From the NCBI RefSeq assembly GCF_000235425.2, contig NZ_KI912266.1, positions 1,133,886-1,197,885 on the forward strand: 64,000 nucleotides of DNA, written 5' to 3'. A program made the translations under genes and the position numbers. Positions 17,059 to 25,747 of the stretch are shown here, piece by piece. A model generated the notes under the pieces. The model ran no database searches. It was not told the origin of the DNA and saw nothing but the letters and a program-made list of their open reading frames with translations. How positions within the stretch are numbered: the first letter of the stretch is position 1; the number at the start of each line of letters is the position of its first letter. Origin of the DNA: Pseudofrankia saprophytica (GTDB lineage: Bacteria > Actinomycetota > Actinomycetes > Frankiales > Frankiaceae).

Positions 17059-18360
17059 TCAGCGGGCTGCCCGTTGCGCCTCGGCCAGGGCGTCCTTCCA
17101 GGCCGTGTCCGGATCGGCCTTGCCCTGTTCGACGAGCTGGATGCCGTGTTCCTCGATCGCCTGCCGGATCGCGCCGTGCTTCGGGCCCTGGTACTGGGGA
17201 ACCAGCTTGAGGGCCGACTCGCCGAAGATCTTGCCGGTCGGCGCGTTGTTGAAGAACGGGTCGGTGAAGCCCTGCACCGTCGGGTCGTTGACGGCTCCGA
17301 TGGTGGACGGCATGTTGCCGACCGTCTTGAAGACCTTCACCTGGTTCTCGGGCTTGGTCAGGAAGTCCATCAGCTCGTAGGCGAGCTTCTGGTTCTTGCT
17401 CTGCGCCGGGATCACCAGCCAGGAGCCGCCCCAGTTGCCGCTGCCGCCGGGAACCGTGGCGACGTTCCACAGGCCCTTGGTCTCCGGCGCGTTGGTCTTG
17501 ATGTAGCCCGCCATCCAGGCCGGGCAGGTCAGGGTGGCGAACTTGCCCTGCTTCATGGCCGTCGTCCAGTCGTCCGCGAACGGGACCAGCTTGGCGGACT
17601 CGCCGTCACCGATGGCCTTCATCACGTTGTCCCAGGCCGTCTTGATGGCCGGGTTGGTGTCGACCACGAGGTCTTCCGTGCCCGGCTTGTAGTAGGCCGT
17701 GCTCTGCTGGAACATCTGCGCGTTGTAGAGGTTCTGGCCGGCGTCGAAGAAGGAGGCGCCGGTGTTGGCGTCGCGGAACTTCGTGCCGGTCGCGAAGAAC
17801 TGGTCCCAGGTCGGCCACAGCGCGCTCACCGCGGCCGGGTCGGTCGGGAGGCCGGCCTTCTGGAACAGGTCGGTGCGGTAGCACATCGCCAGGCCGCCGA
17901 CGTCCGTGCCGAGGCCGAGCTGCTTGGTGCCGTCAGGCGACAGGAAGGCGTTCCACTTGGCCTCCGGGTAGTCGGCCTTCCGGCTGGTCGCGCCCAGGTC
18001 GAGCAGGTTCGCGAACAGCTCGGGCTCGGCCTTGAACTGGGCGACGAAGCCCTCGTCGACGCCCTCGATGTCCGCCGCGCCGGAGCCCGCCGCGAGGTGG
18101 TTGACCAGGGCATTGTGGTGGTCGTTGTACTCCGAGACGGACTCGACGATCTTGACGCCTGGATGGCTGGCCTCGAAGGCCGCGTACAGGCCGGCCTCCT
18201 TGTAGCCGAAAACGCCGAACGTGTTGATGTGGAGCGTGGTCGTACCGTTGCCGCCCCCACCTCCCTTGTCGTCACTCCCACCACACGCTGCCGCCGTTAA
18301 CGCGGTGGCCAGGGCCACCGCCCCGGCCACAGCCGCGAAGCGGCCACGATGTGCCCTCAT
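17059..18360 (-). CDS. Extracellular sugar-binding lipoprotein (CebE-like)
   Basis: A 433-residue ABC solute-binding protein. It has a signal peptide with a basic start (MRAHRGR), a hydrophobic core and a plausible lipobox ending at C26 (LTAAAC), followed by a Gly/Asp-rich spacer and a family-1 sugar-binding domain. It is the first gene of the operon and should sit on the outer face of the membrane, delivering sugar to the two permeases. The start ATG lies 43 nt from the operator-like palindrome at 18403-18416. Confidence 0.9.
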   Translation of the reverse strand: MRAHRGRFAAVAGAVALATALTAAACGGSDDKGGGGGNGTTTLHINTFGVFGYKEAGLYAAFEASHPGVKIVESVSEYNDHHNALVNHLAAGSGAADIEGVDEGFVAQFKAEPELFANLLDLGATSRKADYPEAKWNAFLSPDGTKQLGLGTDVGGLAMCYRTDLFQKAGLPTDPAAVSALWPTWDQFFATGTKFRDANTGASFFDAGQNLYNAQMFQQSTAYYKPGTEDLVVDTNPAIKTAWDNVMKAIGDGESAKLVPFADDWTTAMKQGKFATLTCPAWMAGYIKTNAPETKGLWNVATVPGGSGNWGGSWLVIPAQSKNQKLAYELMDFLTKPENQVKVFKTVGNMPSTIGAVNDPTVQGFTDPFFNNAPTGKIFGESALKLVPQYQGPKHGAIRQAIEEHGIQLVEQGKADPDTAWKDALAEAQRAAR

Positions 18361-18402
18361 GAAGCCCTCCCTCTGGCTTCCACGCCCACCGCACTGATCG
18401 CG

Positions 18403-18416
18403 TGTGAGCGCTCTCA
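18403..18416 (-). promoter_or_regulatory. CebR/LacI-type operator (TGTGAGCGCTCTCA)
   Basis: This 14-bp near-palindrome centred on GAGCGCTC closely matches the known actinobacterial CebR/CelR box TGGGAGCGCTCCCA. It lies just downstream of the predicted -10 element, covering roughly +5 to +18, an ideal position for repression. The operon's own LacI-type protein is the probable binder. Confidence 0.75.
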
Positions 18417-18426
18417 TGGCTTCGAA

Positions 18427-18455
18427 ACTGTGAACGGCCGTTGCGTTGCTGTCAA
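18427..18455 (-). promoter_or_regulatory. Predicted sigma-70 promoter of the sugar operon
   Basis: On the minus strand a perfect -35 TTGACA (18450-18455) is followed after 17 bp by CACAGT (18427-18432) as the -10. Transcription would start near 18420 and run through the operator into the binding-protein gene. Confidence 0.6.
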
Positions 18456-18762
18456 GAGTCAGTTGCTCCGAGGTTTCGGAATACCCAGCGAGCATCACTC
18501 GCTACAACCGGTGATTTCCGGTGGTCAGCGAGGCGGCCGCGCACCGGAGGCCGACGGGGGCTGGACGTGACCGGGCGCACCATGCAACCCTGAATCCCGC
18601 GACGCCCCGCCATGGAAGTCCGGGGACTCCCTCCCCCGCGCGTCCCGCCGAGGCGGCCATCCATATCTGCCGACCTTCGGGCGGCTCTCCGGTAGCCCGT
18701 CGGGCCGCCGGGAGACGGCCGTGGTCCGCCACACCCGCATGGTGGAAGGGAAGAGGGAGCCC

Positions 18763-19989
18763 ATGTCCACGATCGAGCTCCGTGACGTCACGCTGACCTA
18801 CGATGTCCGCCCGGTTCTCGACCACATCAGCCTGACCGTCGAGGACGGCGAGTTTCTCGTCCTCGTCGGACCATCCGGCAGCGGAAAGACGACCGCGCTG
18901 CGCATCGTCGCCGGGCTGCTCCAGCCCACCTCGGGCCAGGTGCTCGTCGGTGGCCGAGACGTCACGAGGGTCCCGCCAGCGGACCGCGACCTGGCAATGG
19001 TCTTCCAGAGTTACGCTTTGTATCCGCACATGACGGTGCGCAACAACATGGCGTTCGGGCTCCGGCTCGCCGGCGTCCACCGCAAGGAGCGCAACGACCG
19101 GGTGGAGCGCGCGGCCGAGATCCTGGGCATCACCGAGCTGCTCGACCGGCGGCCGAAGGCCCTGTCCGGCGGCCAGCGCCAGCGGGTCGCGATGGGGCGG
19201 GCGATCGTTCGCGAGCCGCGGGCCTTCCTCATGGACGAGCCACTGTCGAATCTGGACGCGAAGCTGCGCACCCAGGTCCGCGCCCAGATCGCGCGCATCC
19301 AGCGCACGCTCGGGGTCACGACCCTCTACGTCACGCATGACCAGATCGAGGCCATGACCATGGCCGACCGCATCGCGGTCCTGCACGACGGCCGGCTCCA
19401 ACAGCTCGGCACCCCCGAGGACCTGTTCTCCCGCCCGGCCAACGTCTTCGTCGCGGCGTTCATCGGCAGCCCGCCGACGAACCTCATCCCCGGCACGCTC
19501 ACGACCGAGGACGGCGAGACCGCGCTGCGCGTCAGCGGTCAGACGCTGGTTCTGCCCGCGGGCATCGCCGCGGCCGTCACCGCGTCCAGCACTCCGGACA
19601 TCCTGGTCGGGGTACGGCCGCACGACGTCGAGATCAAGCCGCCGGACGGTCCGGCGCTCGCCCTCGAGGTAGACATCGACCTCGTCGAGCGGCTCGGTAC
19701 CGAAACCCTCGCGCACGGGGAGATGGTCACGGGCTCGGTCAGCGGCGCCGCCGCCCAGGCCGCGCACGCGATGGTCACCGCCGACGACGAGTTGCCCATC
19801 GACCCGGAGAAGCATCGGTTCACCGCGGCGCTGGACCCGCGCACCCTGGTCACCTCCGGTGGCCGGATGCCGTTCTACGTCGCGGCCGAGCGTCTGCATC
19901 TGTTCGACGCCGAGACCGGCGTGACACTGCGGGCCGCCGCCGCGCCGCTGGTCACCGCGGCCGCCACGGCCGCCGCGCCCGCGGCCTGA
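18763..19989 (+). CDS. Sugar ABC transporter ATP-binding protein (UgpC/MsiK type)
   Basis: A 408-residue ATPase with Walker A GPSGSGKTT, Q-loop VFQSYALYPHM, signature LSGGQRQR, Walker B FLMDEPLSNLDAKLR and switch histidine YVTHDQ, then a C-terminal TOBE/OB regulatory region and an Ala-rich tail. In Streptomyces one MsiK ATPase energises several CUT1 importers and is usually encoded elsewhere; here it is divergent from the cellobiose-type operon and probably serves it. ATG at 18763 is preferred over 18721 because it begins the family sequence (MSTIELRDVTLTY) and has a good ribosome site. Confidence 0.92.
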   Translation: MSTIELRDVTLTYDVRPVLDHISLTVEDGEFLVLVGPSGSGKTTALRIVAGLLQPTSGQVLVGGRDVTRVPPADRDLAMVFQSYALYPHMTVRNNMAFGLRLAGVHRKERNDRVERAAEILGITELLDRRPKALSGGQRQRVAMGRAIVREPRAFLMDEPLSNLDAKLRTQVRAQIARIQRTLGVTTLYVTHDQIEAMTMADRIAVLHDGRLQQLGTPEDLFSRPANVFVAAFIGSPPTNLIPGTLTTEDGETALRVSGQTLVLPAGIAAAVTASSTPDILVGVRPHDVEIKPPDGPALALEVDIDLVERLGTETLAHGEMVTGSVSGAAAQAAHAMVTADDELPIDPEKHRFTAALDPRTLVTSGGRMPFYVAAERLHLFDAETGVTLRAAAAPLVTAAATAAAPAA

Positions 19990-20003
19990 GGGAGCGGGCG
20001 TTC

Positions 20004-20039
20004 ACGGTTCCGCCTGCCCCGCGGCGCAGGCGGAACCGT
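20004..20039. terminator. Perfect 14-bp hairpin, bidirectional terminator candidate
   Basis: The arms at 20004-20017 and 20026-20039 are exact reverse complements with an 8-nt loop, 15 bp after the ATPase stop and between convergent genes. No T-run follows, as is common in GC-rich actinobacteria. Confidence 0.7.
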
Positions 20040-20102
20040 CGTTCCGCTCCCACGGCCCACCTGACTTGCCTGGCTATCTACGACCTGGCCGCCTACGAGA
20101 AG

Positions 20103-21176
20103 CTACGAGGGTCGTCGCGTCCGCGACTCGCTCGTCTTCCGGGAGACCGCCCTGGCGGCGGCCGCGGGCGGAAGATCTGGTCGCCAGTAACGGCGCGTGC
20201 TGTCCGCGGCGACCCGCAGCTCCGTCTCCTGACGGCCGGCGTGCCGTACCAGCCGAGCGCCGACGGCGGCCATCACGACGGACGCGCCCGCCAGGCCGAT
20301 CTCCTGGCCGTGACCGCCCGTATTGATCTTGTGGATCTTGTGGGTGGTACCGCGCCCGGCCTTGGTGCGCCGGCGCGACGCAGGCTCTCGTCCGGTTGCC
20401 GTGTCCTGCCCGCTCGGGCGGGACCGGGCCGTCGAGGCGGGTTCGCTCATGCCCGCGGGTCCAGGTTCCCCTGGCCCGGCGATCTCCCCGGTTCCGTGGG
20501 CGCCAGCCCTTGCACCTGCGGTAGCGGAACGAACCGGTCGAGATGTGGCACCGCTGGTCTCGCCGGTATGAAGCGTCCGCTCCGGCGATGCCGACGAGTA
20601 CAGCCCCTCCCCGGCATAGGCGTATGAGCTGCGTTCTGACCGTGAGCTGTGCTCTGGCTGGTCGGCCGGGTAACCGACGTGGCCGACGTGGCCGACGTCG
20701 CCGGCGGGTCCTGCCGGGTAGGGCTCGAAGTCCGGCGCTCCCGTCGTAGTCGCGGTCGTCCAACCATCGCTCGCGGCCCGACGTCGCTCGGGCTTGTCGG
20801 CGCCCTGATGGCGCCGGAAGAAACGGCCGCGGTGCTTTGCCTCGTCGGCTTCCCGATGGCGCCGGGCCTCTCGGGGCTCCCGCTTGCCGCGGCTGTCGGC
20901 GTCGGCGAGTCGGGCGCCCGCCGCGCCCGCCTCCCCGTTGCCGGTGTGGCCTTCGCCGAGGTGGCCGCTGCCGCGCAAGGTCAGCCGTTGGCGGATCCCG
21001 CCGGCACCGACGCCCGCTCTCGCCCGCATGGATGCGGCCGCGTCCCGCGCGTCGTGGACCTTGCGGCCGGCGACCCGGCCTGGGCTGTACCGGTCGGTCA
21101 GCTCGTCGATCTCGGCGCTGATCCGGTCCCGAGTCTCTTCGATCTCAGACCTTATTTCCTCAGGCCGCTCGCCCAC
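20103..21176 (-). CDS. DUF3618 protein with long disordered middle
   Basis: A 357-residue protein. Residues 1-50 are the DUF3618 helix (EEIRSEIEETRDRISAEIDELTDRYSPGRVAGRK). About 220 residues of charged, Ser/Gly-rich low complexity follow, and a short Ala/Gly-rich hydrophobic segment near residue 300 could insert in the membrane. DUF3618 proteins commonly sit beside phage-holin-family membrane proteins in actinobacterial envelope loci; function unknown. A perfect GAAGGAGG precedes the GTG start, which lies inside the last codons of the upstream holin-family gene (25-bp overlap), so the two are co-translated. Confidence 0.8.
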   Translation of the reverse strand: MGERPEEIRSEIEETRDRISAEIDELTDRYSPGRVAGRKVHDARDAAASMRARAGVGAGGIRQRLTLRGSGHLGEGHTGNGEAGAAGARLADADSRGKREPREARRHREADEAKHRGRFFRRHQGADKPERRRAASDGWTTATTTGAPDFEPYPAGPAGDVGHVGHVGYPADQPEHSSRSERSSYAYAGEGLYSSASPERTLHTGETSGATSRPVRSATAGARAGAHGTGEIAGPGEPGPAGMSEPASTARSRPSGQDTATGREPASRRRTKAGRGTTHKIHKINTGGHGQEIGLAGASVVMAAVGARLVRHAGRQETELRVAADSTRRYWRPDLPPAAAARAVSRKTSESRTRRPS

Positions 21177-22228
21177 CGCACGTCCTCCTTCAGCGTCTCA
21201 ACGGTCTGAGTCGGCGCGGGATGCACCTTCTTGACCGTTCGCTTGGCAACGAGACCGAGCACGGCCGCCGAGAGCACCAGGATGGCGGCGACGATCAGCG
21301 CCGCCCAACCGAGCGCCATCACCTCCGACAGGCCGAACATCGCCGCCAGCAGCAGGAACAGCACCGCGAAGACGGCGGCTCCGCCTGCTCCGGCGAACAT
21401 TCCGGCGCCTTTGCCCGCTCGGTTCGCCGACTGACGGACTTCCGCCTTGGCGAGTTCCACTTCCTTACGGATTAGCGTCGACATGTCGGCCGCGACGCCG
21501 GAGACAAGCTGTCCAGCCGATGGACGAGATCTCTTGCCCCCGGTTATCTGTCCGTCCGCCGCCGCTTCGGCCTCCGTCGGGATAGCAGCCGTCCGTACAG
21601 CGACCCTCGGCGCAGCCGCCGTTGAACGGGTCATCGCGGGTGAGGCAGCCGTCGCCGTGGCCGGGGTGGTCGTCGCGGCCGGAGTAACCGTCGCGACCCC
21701 GGAGCTTCTGGCCGACGCCCGGATGCTCTCCGGCATCTGGCCGACCGGCGTGATGATCGGCTCGCCGGCTGGCGGGCCGCCGGCACTGGCTCCGGTCACC
21801 GCGGACGCCTGGGAAACGGACCGGGCGGATACGTCGGACACTTCTGGATATGTGTCGGGGAACGGCGCACGGTAGGTGGTCCCGCCCCGGTGCGCGTCGC
21901 CCGCCAGATCCGAGTCCATTGGGTAGGGCTTGTCGACGAACCCCGTTCGATCCGTGGCGCGGTGGCGCGTCGTGGCCGCGTGCCCGGAGAGGTCCATCGG
22001 ACTGCGTCCTCGCGTTCGTCGCGACGAGCCGGCAGGGTCGAATTCCCCGGTCGACGCGGACCTGCCTATCTTTTCCGACGCATCCGTTCCTTCCGATACG
22101 CCCATTCTTTCCGATGCGCCCGTTCTCTCCGACGCGTCGGTCCCGATCCCCAGATCCTCGCTGTACGGGCGCTCCTCGAGATCTGGAGGCACCGTCCCAG
22201 TCGACTTCGACCGTTGCGACCTCGTCAT
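21152..22228 (-). CDS. Phage-holin-family (DUF1469) membrane protein with disordered N-terminus
   Basis: A 358-residue protein whose C-terminal 120 residues are the holin-3_6/DUF1469 type: an amphipathic helix (DMSTLIRKEVELAKAEVRQSANRAGKGAGMF) and two membrane helices. The first about 230 residues are disordered and include a Ser-Glu-Arg/Asp-Ala repeat block (residues about 31-56) encoded by degenerate tandem repeats at about 22060-22140. Despite the name, these are housekeeping envelope proteins and do not indicate a prophage. AGGGAGG precedes the ATG. It overlaps the DUF3618 gene downstream. Confidence 0.8.
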   Translation of the reverse strand: MTRSQRSKSTGTVPPDLEERPYSEDLGIGTDASERTGASERMGVSEGTDASEKIGRSASTGEFDPAGSSRRTRGRSPMDLSGHAATTRHRATDRTGFVDKPYPMDSDLAGDAHRGGTTYRAPFPDTYPEVSDVSARSVSQASAVTGASAGGPPAGEPIITPVGQMPESIRASARSSGVATVTPAATTTPATATAASPAMTRSTAAAPRVAVRTAAIPTEAEAAADGQITGGKRSRPSAGQLVSGVAADMSTLIRKEVELAKAEVRQSANRAGKGAGMFAGAGGAAVFAVLFLLLAAMFGLSEVMALGWAALIVAAILVLSAAVLGLVAKRTVKKVHPAPTQTVETLKEDVRWASGLRK

Positions 22229-22294
22229 GCTGCCTCCCTGCGTCTGAATAGCTCGAGGGGACGGGCGCGTGGTCGATGCCCGGCAGACGAGGAG

Positions 22295-24007
22295 TTAAGC
22301 CTCCTTCGAGTCGCGCCTTCCCCGTGACGCGGGAACCCCGGTCTGGGTCGGCGGCGGCGGGACGGTGGCGGGGAGCCGGTGCGCTCGGCGCAGGTCGTCG
22401 GCCTGGCGGTCGTGTCCGAGCCGCCGCTCCTCACGCAGAAGCGAGGCCTCGGCCGTGTCCGTGTCCATCGACGTGGCCAACCGCAGTTCCTCCCGAGCGA
22501 GCGCATACTCCTCGTAACGGGCGGCCATGTGCTCGGCCACCTCGTCAGCCCGGCCGCGACGGGCCTTCGCATTGCGGTTCAGCTGGAAGGCGTCGACGAA
22601 CTCGTTGGTCTCGCCTTCCCAGAGAGCGGCGCGTTCCGCCCGGGAATACGAAGTCCGGTCGAGGCTGCGCTTGAACAACAGCGGGGCAAGGTCAATGCCG
22701 AGAATCAGCAGACTGAGCAGCACACGCCAGGCTTTGACCGAATTGTCGTCGGCCGTCAGCCGCCAGAAGCCCTTCTCCCGCATGAGCAGGTCGTTCGAGC
22801 CTCGGATCTGCGCCCACTGGGTGTCGGCGTACTGGGCACGGCGCTGGTCGCGGCTCGTCCGAAAGGAGTCCAGCCTGGCCTGGGCGGCGTCACGCTCCGC
22901 ACGAAGCTTCGGCACCTGGGCCGTCGCTGCCTGGAGCTCGCCAAGCTTCACCTGATAGACCGGCCCACGCCCACCGAGGCACCCGTCGCCACCGGTGAGC
23001 TGGCAGTTCACCTCGCCGGTCTTGGTCGTCACCAGGTTCTCCGCCGCGGTCAGCTGCGCGCGCCGGTCGGCCAGATCCGTGGCGAGTCTCGCCTCGGTCG
23101 TGTGCTGGCTCCCGTCCCAGGCGGCGAGCACTCCGGACAGCTCCTCCTGACGCAGCTCGGCCACCCGAGGCTGGATCGACGAGTCGAAGAACCGCAGCAA
23201 CAACGACTCACCGACCAGGATCGCGCCGCAGACCGCGATGAATATGCGTATGGCCCCGGTCGGCAGCCAACGGCGCGGCCGGATTTCCTCCTTCTTCCCC
23301 TTTCCCTTGACCCGCAGCGGCCGGACGGTGAGCAGCACCGAACGGTCGATGAAGAAGATGAACGCCGCGTAGAACAGCCCGTACGGCAGCGCCGCCAGCG
23401 TCGAGGTGCCAAACCCGAACGCGGCGACGGAGGCGCCCGCGTAGGCGGCCAGCGCCGCGGTCAGCAGCATCAACGCGCCGGCGCTGGTGAACCGGGACCG
23501 GTCTCGCTCAGCGACCGCCCGGTGGTCGGCACCGGTACAGCCGATCAGCAGGTTCGCGGCCACCCGCCGGGCGCTCGCCCGCGGGCGCCGCGGCACACCC
23601 CGGCCAAGGGCCGGACCGGCCGCTGGACCAGCGGCTGGACCAGCCGCCGCATCGGCCGCCACATCAGCCGCCGCATCGAGCGCTTCATGGCGCTCGTCAG
23701 TCTCGTAACGGTCGGTTGCGAAGGAATCAGCTTCGTCGTAGTAATTCCCGTAAGGCCTGGTATCACCGCCAGATCCACCCGGCTCATACGTCTCATACGT
23801 CTCATACGTCCCACGCGCATCGTCACCATCGTCCGGGTACGCCTGATCCGCGTGGTCCTGATCTGCCTGGGCGGGGTTGGCCTCGCCGTCGCGGCCCGAC
23901 GGTAGGCGCGAACCGGAGGAGCCATCGACGAGCTCACCACCGCGCAGCCGTTCGCCGCCGGAGTCCATGCCGGCACCATAGCCGCCACCATCACTCTCCG
24001 CATTCAA
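22295..24007 (-). CDS. DUF4407-like membrane protein with coiled-coil region
   Basis: Up to 570 residues. The first about 150 are disordered with short repeats (TYETYETYE; AAGPAAGPAAGP). The core has two membrane segments (LMLLTAALAAYAGASVAAF and LFYAAFIFFIDRSVLL), a third (IRIFIAVCGAILVGESLLL), an extracytoplasmic helical region (residues about 285-405) with two cysteines, and a fourth membrane segment (LLSLLILGIDLAPLLF). This is the DUF4407 layout; function unknown. The start is uncertain: TTG at 24007 or ATG at 23968. It lies 66 bp upstream of the holin-family gene on the same strand and may be co-transcribed. Confidence 0.75.
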   Translation of the reverse strand: MNAESDGGGYGAGMDSGGERLRGGELVDGSSGSRLPSGRDGEANPAQADQDHADQAYPDDGDDARGTYETYETYEPGGSGGDTRPYGNYYDEADSFATDRYETDERHEALDAAADVAADAAAGPAAGPAAGPALGRGVPRRPRASARRVAANLLIGCTGADHRAVAERDRSRFTSAGALMLLTAALAAYAGASVAAFGFGTSTLAALPYGLFYAAFIFFIDRSVLLTVRPLRVKGKGKKEEIRPRRWLPTGAIRIFIAVCGAILVGESLLLRFFDSSIQPRVAELRQEELSGVLAAWDGSQHTTEARLATDLADRRAQLTAAENLVTTKTGEVNCQLTGGDGCLGGRGPVYQVKLGELQAATAQVPKLRAERDAAQARLDSFRTSRDQRRAQYADTQWAQIRGSNDLLMREKGFWRLTADDNSVKAWRVLLSLLILGIDLAPLLFKRSLDRTSYSRAERAALWEGETNEFVDAFQLNRNAKARRGRADEVAEHMAARYEEYALAREELRLATSMDTDTAEASLLREERRLGHDRQADDLRRAHRLPATVPPPPTQTGVPASRGRRDSKEA

Positions 24008-24178
24008 TCATTGACACTGTGGTAGCGGTTGGGGCCGGGGGTGCCTGCCGGCCGCGCGGCGCCCCGAGCGGCTCGTTAACGTCTGCGAGAGGAGCGGGGT
24101 CCGCCGCGGTGCGCACCCACGGCCAGCGGCATCGGGACCCCGCGCCATCCAGCGCCGGGCTGAACGGAGGACGGGTCG

Positions 24179-24613
24179 ATGGGGCAGATCAACGTCGTGG
24201 CGGAGCGTTCTCTCGACGCCGCGCCCGACCGGGTGCTCGAGCTGGTGTCCGACTACGAGGGGACACGCCCCCAGCTGTGGCCGGCGAACATCACCGATTA
24301 TCAGGTGCTTGCCGGCGGCAAGGGACCGGGCACCCGGATCTCGTACCGGCTGCACGCGACCAAGAAGCGGATCCGCGACGTCACCGCCGAGGTGACGGCG
24401 CCGGACGAGCAGACGTTGGTCGAGTCTGATCAGAATTCCACCCTGCGGACGGTCTGGCGGGTACTCCCTCAGGGCACCGGCAGCACCGTTACCGTGACGA
24501 CGACCTGGACGGGCGCGGGCGGCGTCGGCGGGTTCTTCGAGCGGATCTTCGCGCCGATCGGCGTACGCAAGCTGTGGACCGCCGTCCTGGACAACCTCAC
24601 CTCCCGCGTCTGA
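24179..24613 (+). CDS. SRPBCC (START-like) small-molecule-binding protein
   Basis: A 144-residue SRPBCC-fold protein beginning INVVAERSLDAAPDRVLELVSDYEGTRP and ending with a long C-terminal helix (GVRKLWTAVLDNLTSRV), the typical lid of the hydrophobic pocket. Members bind lipids, polyketides or hormones, and the ligand here cannot be told. ACGGAGG nine bases before the ATG supports the start. It is divergent from the DUF4407 gene and convergent with the lysozyme-like gene. Confidence 0.78.
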   Translation: MGQINVVAERSLDAAPDRVLELVSDYEGTRPQLWPANITDYQVLAGGKGPGTRISYRLHATKKRIRDVTAEVTAPDEQTLVESDQNSTLRTVWRVLPQGTGSTVTVTTTWTGAGGVGGFFERIFAPIGVRKLWTAVLDNLTSRV

Positions 24614-24621
24614 CGCCCGGC

Positions 24622-25398
24622 CTACCAGACTCGGGCGAGGACGTTGGTGACGTAGCCGGTCATCCGGTCAAGCTTGGGCTTGTCATCGGGGTTGCTCGCC
24701 GACAGCTTGCCCTGGGCCCAGTCAGCCGCCCAGGTCGGCACATTGTGCGCGGCGATCACGTAGATCCAGTTCTTGACCCACCGGTCCGAGTCGATTCGGT
24801 CGCGCATCGCGTGCGCCGTGGAGTCGAGCGCCCAGTAGGGGTCCAGCGCGTTGTCCTTGGTGATGCCGGGCAGAGTGGTGTTCCACTGGCACAGGCCGAA
24901 GTCGGAGTTCGTGTAGTAGCCGATAGCGCCCGGGTCCCAGTTGCTCTCGATCGTCGTGATCCCGCGCAGCAACCCGCGAGGAACGGTGTACTTCAGCGCG
25001 TAGCGGTCCGCGATCGGCATGAACAGGGCGTACGACGTCTCCTTGTGGACCAGCCCGAGCGGGCTGCGCTCGCTGGCCGGGAGGTACATGTCCCGGTTGA
25101 TGGTGGGCTGCTTCTGCTGCTGAAAAGCGATCAGCGCGTTACGGGTCGTCTGGGTGAACTTCCCGTCGGTGGGGATCGCCGTCTTGGTCGCCTGGTGCCA
25201 GTTCAACGCGCGCTGGATCGCCTTCACGCCCGCCTGGACCGCAGCGATGTCATCGGCGGTGCTGCCTTCTGGAGCCCGCTCGCCGGCGCCGATCCCGTAG
25301 TAGGACCCAAACCCGTCGCCCGCGGCGTTGATCGTTCCGCCCCGACCGTCTGATGGCCAGCCTCCCCGACCGACACGCACTTTCTCAGGTGTCGTCAC
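24622..25398 (-). CDS. Lysozyme-like protein with peptidoglycan-binding-like N-terminal region
   Basis: A 258-residue protein. Residues about 50-100 resemble a peptidoglycan-binding repeat (VKAIQRALNWHQ...TDGKFTQTTRNALIAFQQQ). Residues about 140-200 resemble a lytic-transglycosylase fold, with the likely catalytic glutamate in GITTIESNWDPGAIG and an aromatic stretch (SDFGLCQWN). There is no clear signal peptide, so export would need another route or the protein acts on internal substrate. The GTG start has an AGGGG ribosome site. Assignment is moderate. Confidence 0.6.
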   Translation of the reverse strand: MTTPEKVRVGRGGWPSDGRGGTINAAGDGFGSYYGIGAGERAPEGSTADDIAAVQAGVKAIQRALNWHQATKTAIPTDGKFTQTTRNALIAFQQQKQPTINRDMYLPASERSPLGLVHKETSYALFMPIADRYALKYTVPRGLLRGITTIESNWDPGAIGYYTNSDFGLCQWNTTLPGITKDNALDPYWALDSTAHAMRDRIDSDRWVKNWIYVIAAHNVPTWAADWAQGKLSASNPDDKPKLDRMTGYVTNVLARVW

Positions 25399-25525
25399 GC
25401 TCGCCCCTAGTCTCTAATCCCTGGTCCCTCGTCCGCACCACCCGGCCAGTAGCCAGGGTTCCGCGGCAAGGTTAGGGGTGGTCCGGACCCTTCGTGCCCG
25501 AATCGCACGAACCAGCCAGACAACC

Positions 25526-25554
25526 GCGGCCGTCGATCATCGATCGACGGCCGC
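25526..25554. terminator. Perfect 13-bp hairpin
   Basis: The arms at 25526-25538 and 25542-25554 (GCGGCCGTCGATC and its complement) flank a 3-nt loop. It is the second of two tandem hairpins downstream of the minus-strand membrane-protein gene, and a terminator role is likely. Confidence 0.55.
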
Positions 25555-25574
25555 TGGGGCTCGACAGATAGGTT

Positions 25575-25615
25575 CGGTCCCTGTCGGAGCGGCTTCGCCG
25601 CTCCGACAGGGACCG
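25575..25615. terminator. Perfect 19-bp hairpin
   Basis: The arms at 25575-25593 and 25597-25615 are exact reverse complements around a 3-nt TTC apex. It is one of the strongest stem-loops in the window and lies between the membrane-protein gene (ending at 25748) and the lysozyme-like gene, fitting a transcription terminator. Confidence 0.65.
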
Positions 25616-25747
25616 CTGGGAACCATGGTCACTGCCTCTAGTGACCGATGGCGTCTGAACCGGCCTGGCCGCGGCGCTCGGCTGACTCAGGCGCTGGGCC
25701 GACTCAGGCGCTGGGCCGACTCAGCTGCCCCGCCCGGCCCTCGACCG

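Larger units (their letters stand above)
18361..18762. other. Divergent regulatory region of the sugar operon and ATPase gene
   Basis: About 400 bp separates two divergent genes. The right-hand part is GC-rich and shows no recognised gene. The left part holds the operon promoter and operator described separately. GAAGAGGGAG just before the ATPase start at 18763 is its ribosome site; no clear promoter for the ATPase could be picked out. Confidence 0.6.
25399..25747. other. Intergenic with two strong hairpins
   Basis: This 349-bp gap between two minus-strand genes contains no recognisable gene. Its notable content is a pair of perfect hairpins listed separately, about 130-220 bp beyond the stop of the membrane-protein gene. 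Confidence 0.6.

Noticed and set aside
21152-22228. Holin-family gene as a sign of prophage or phage lysis
   Set aside because: This DUF1469 type is a common actinobacterial envelope protein; no phage structural, integrase or terminase genes are nearby.
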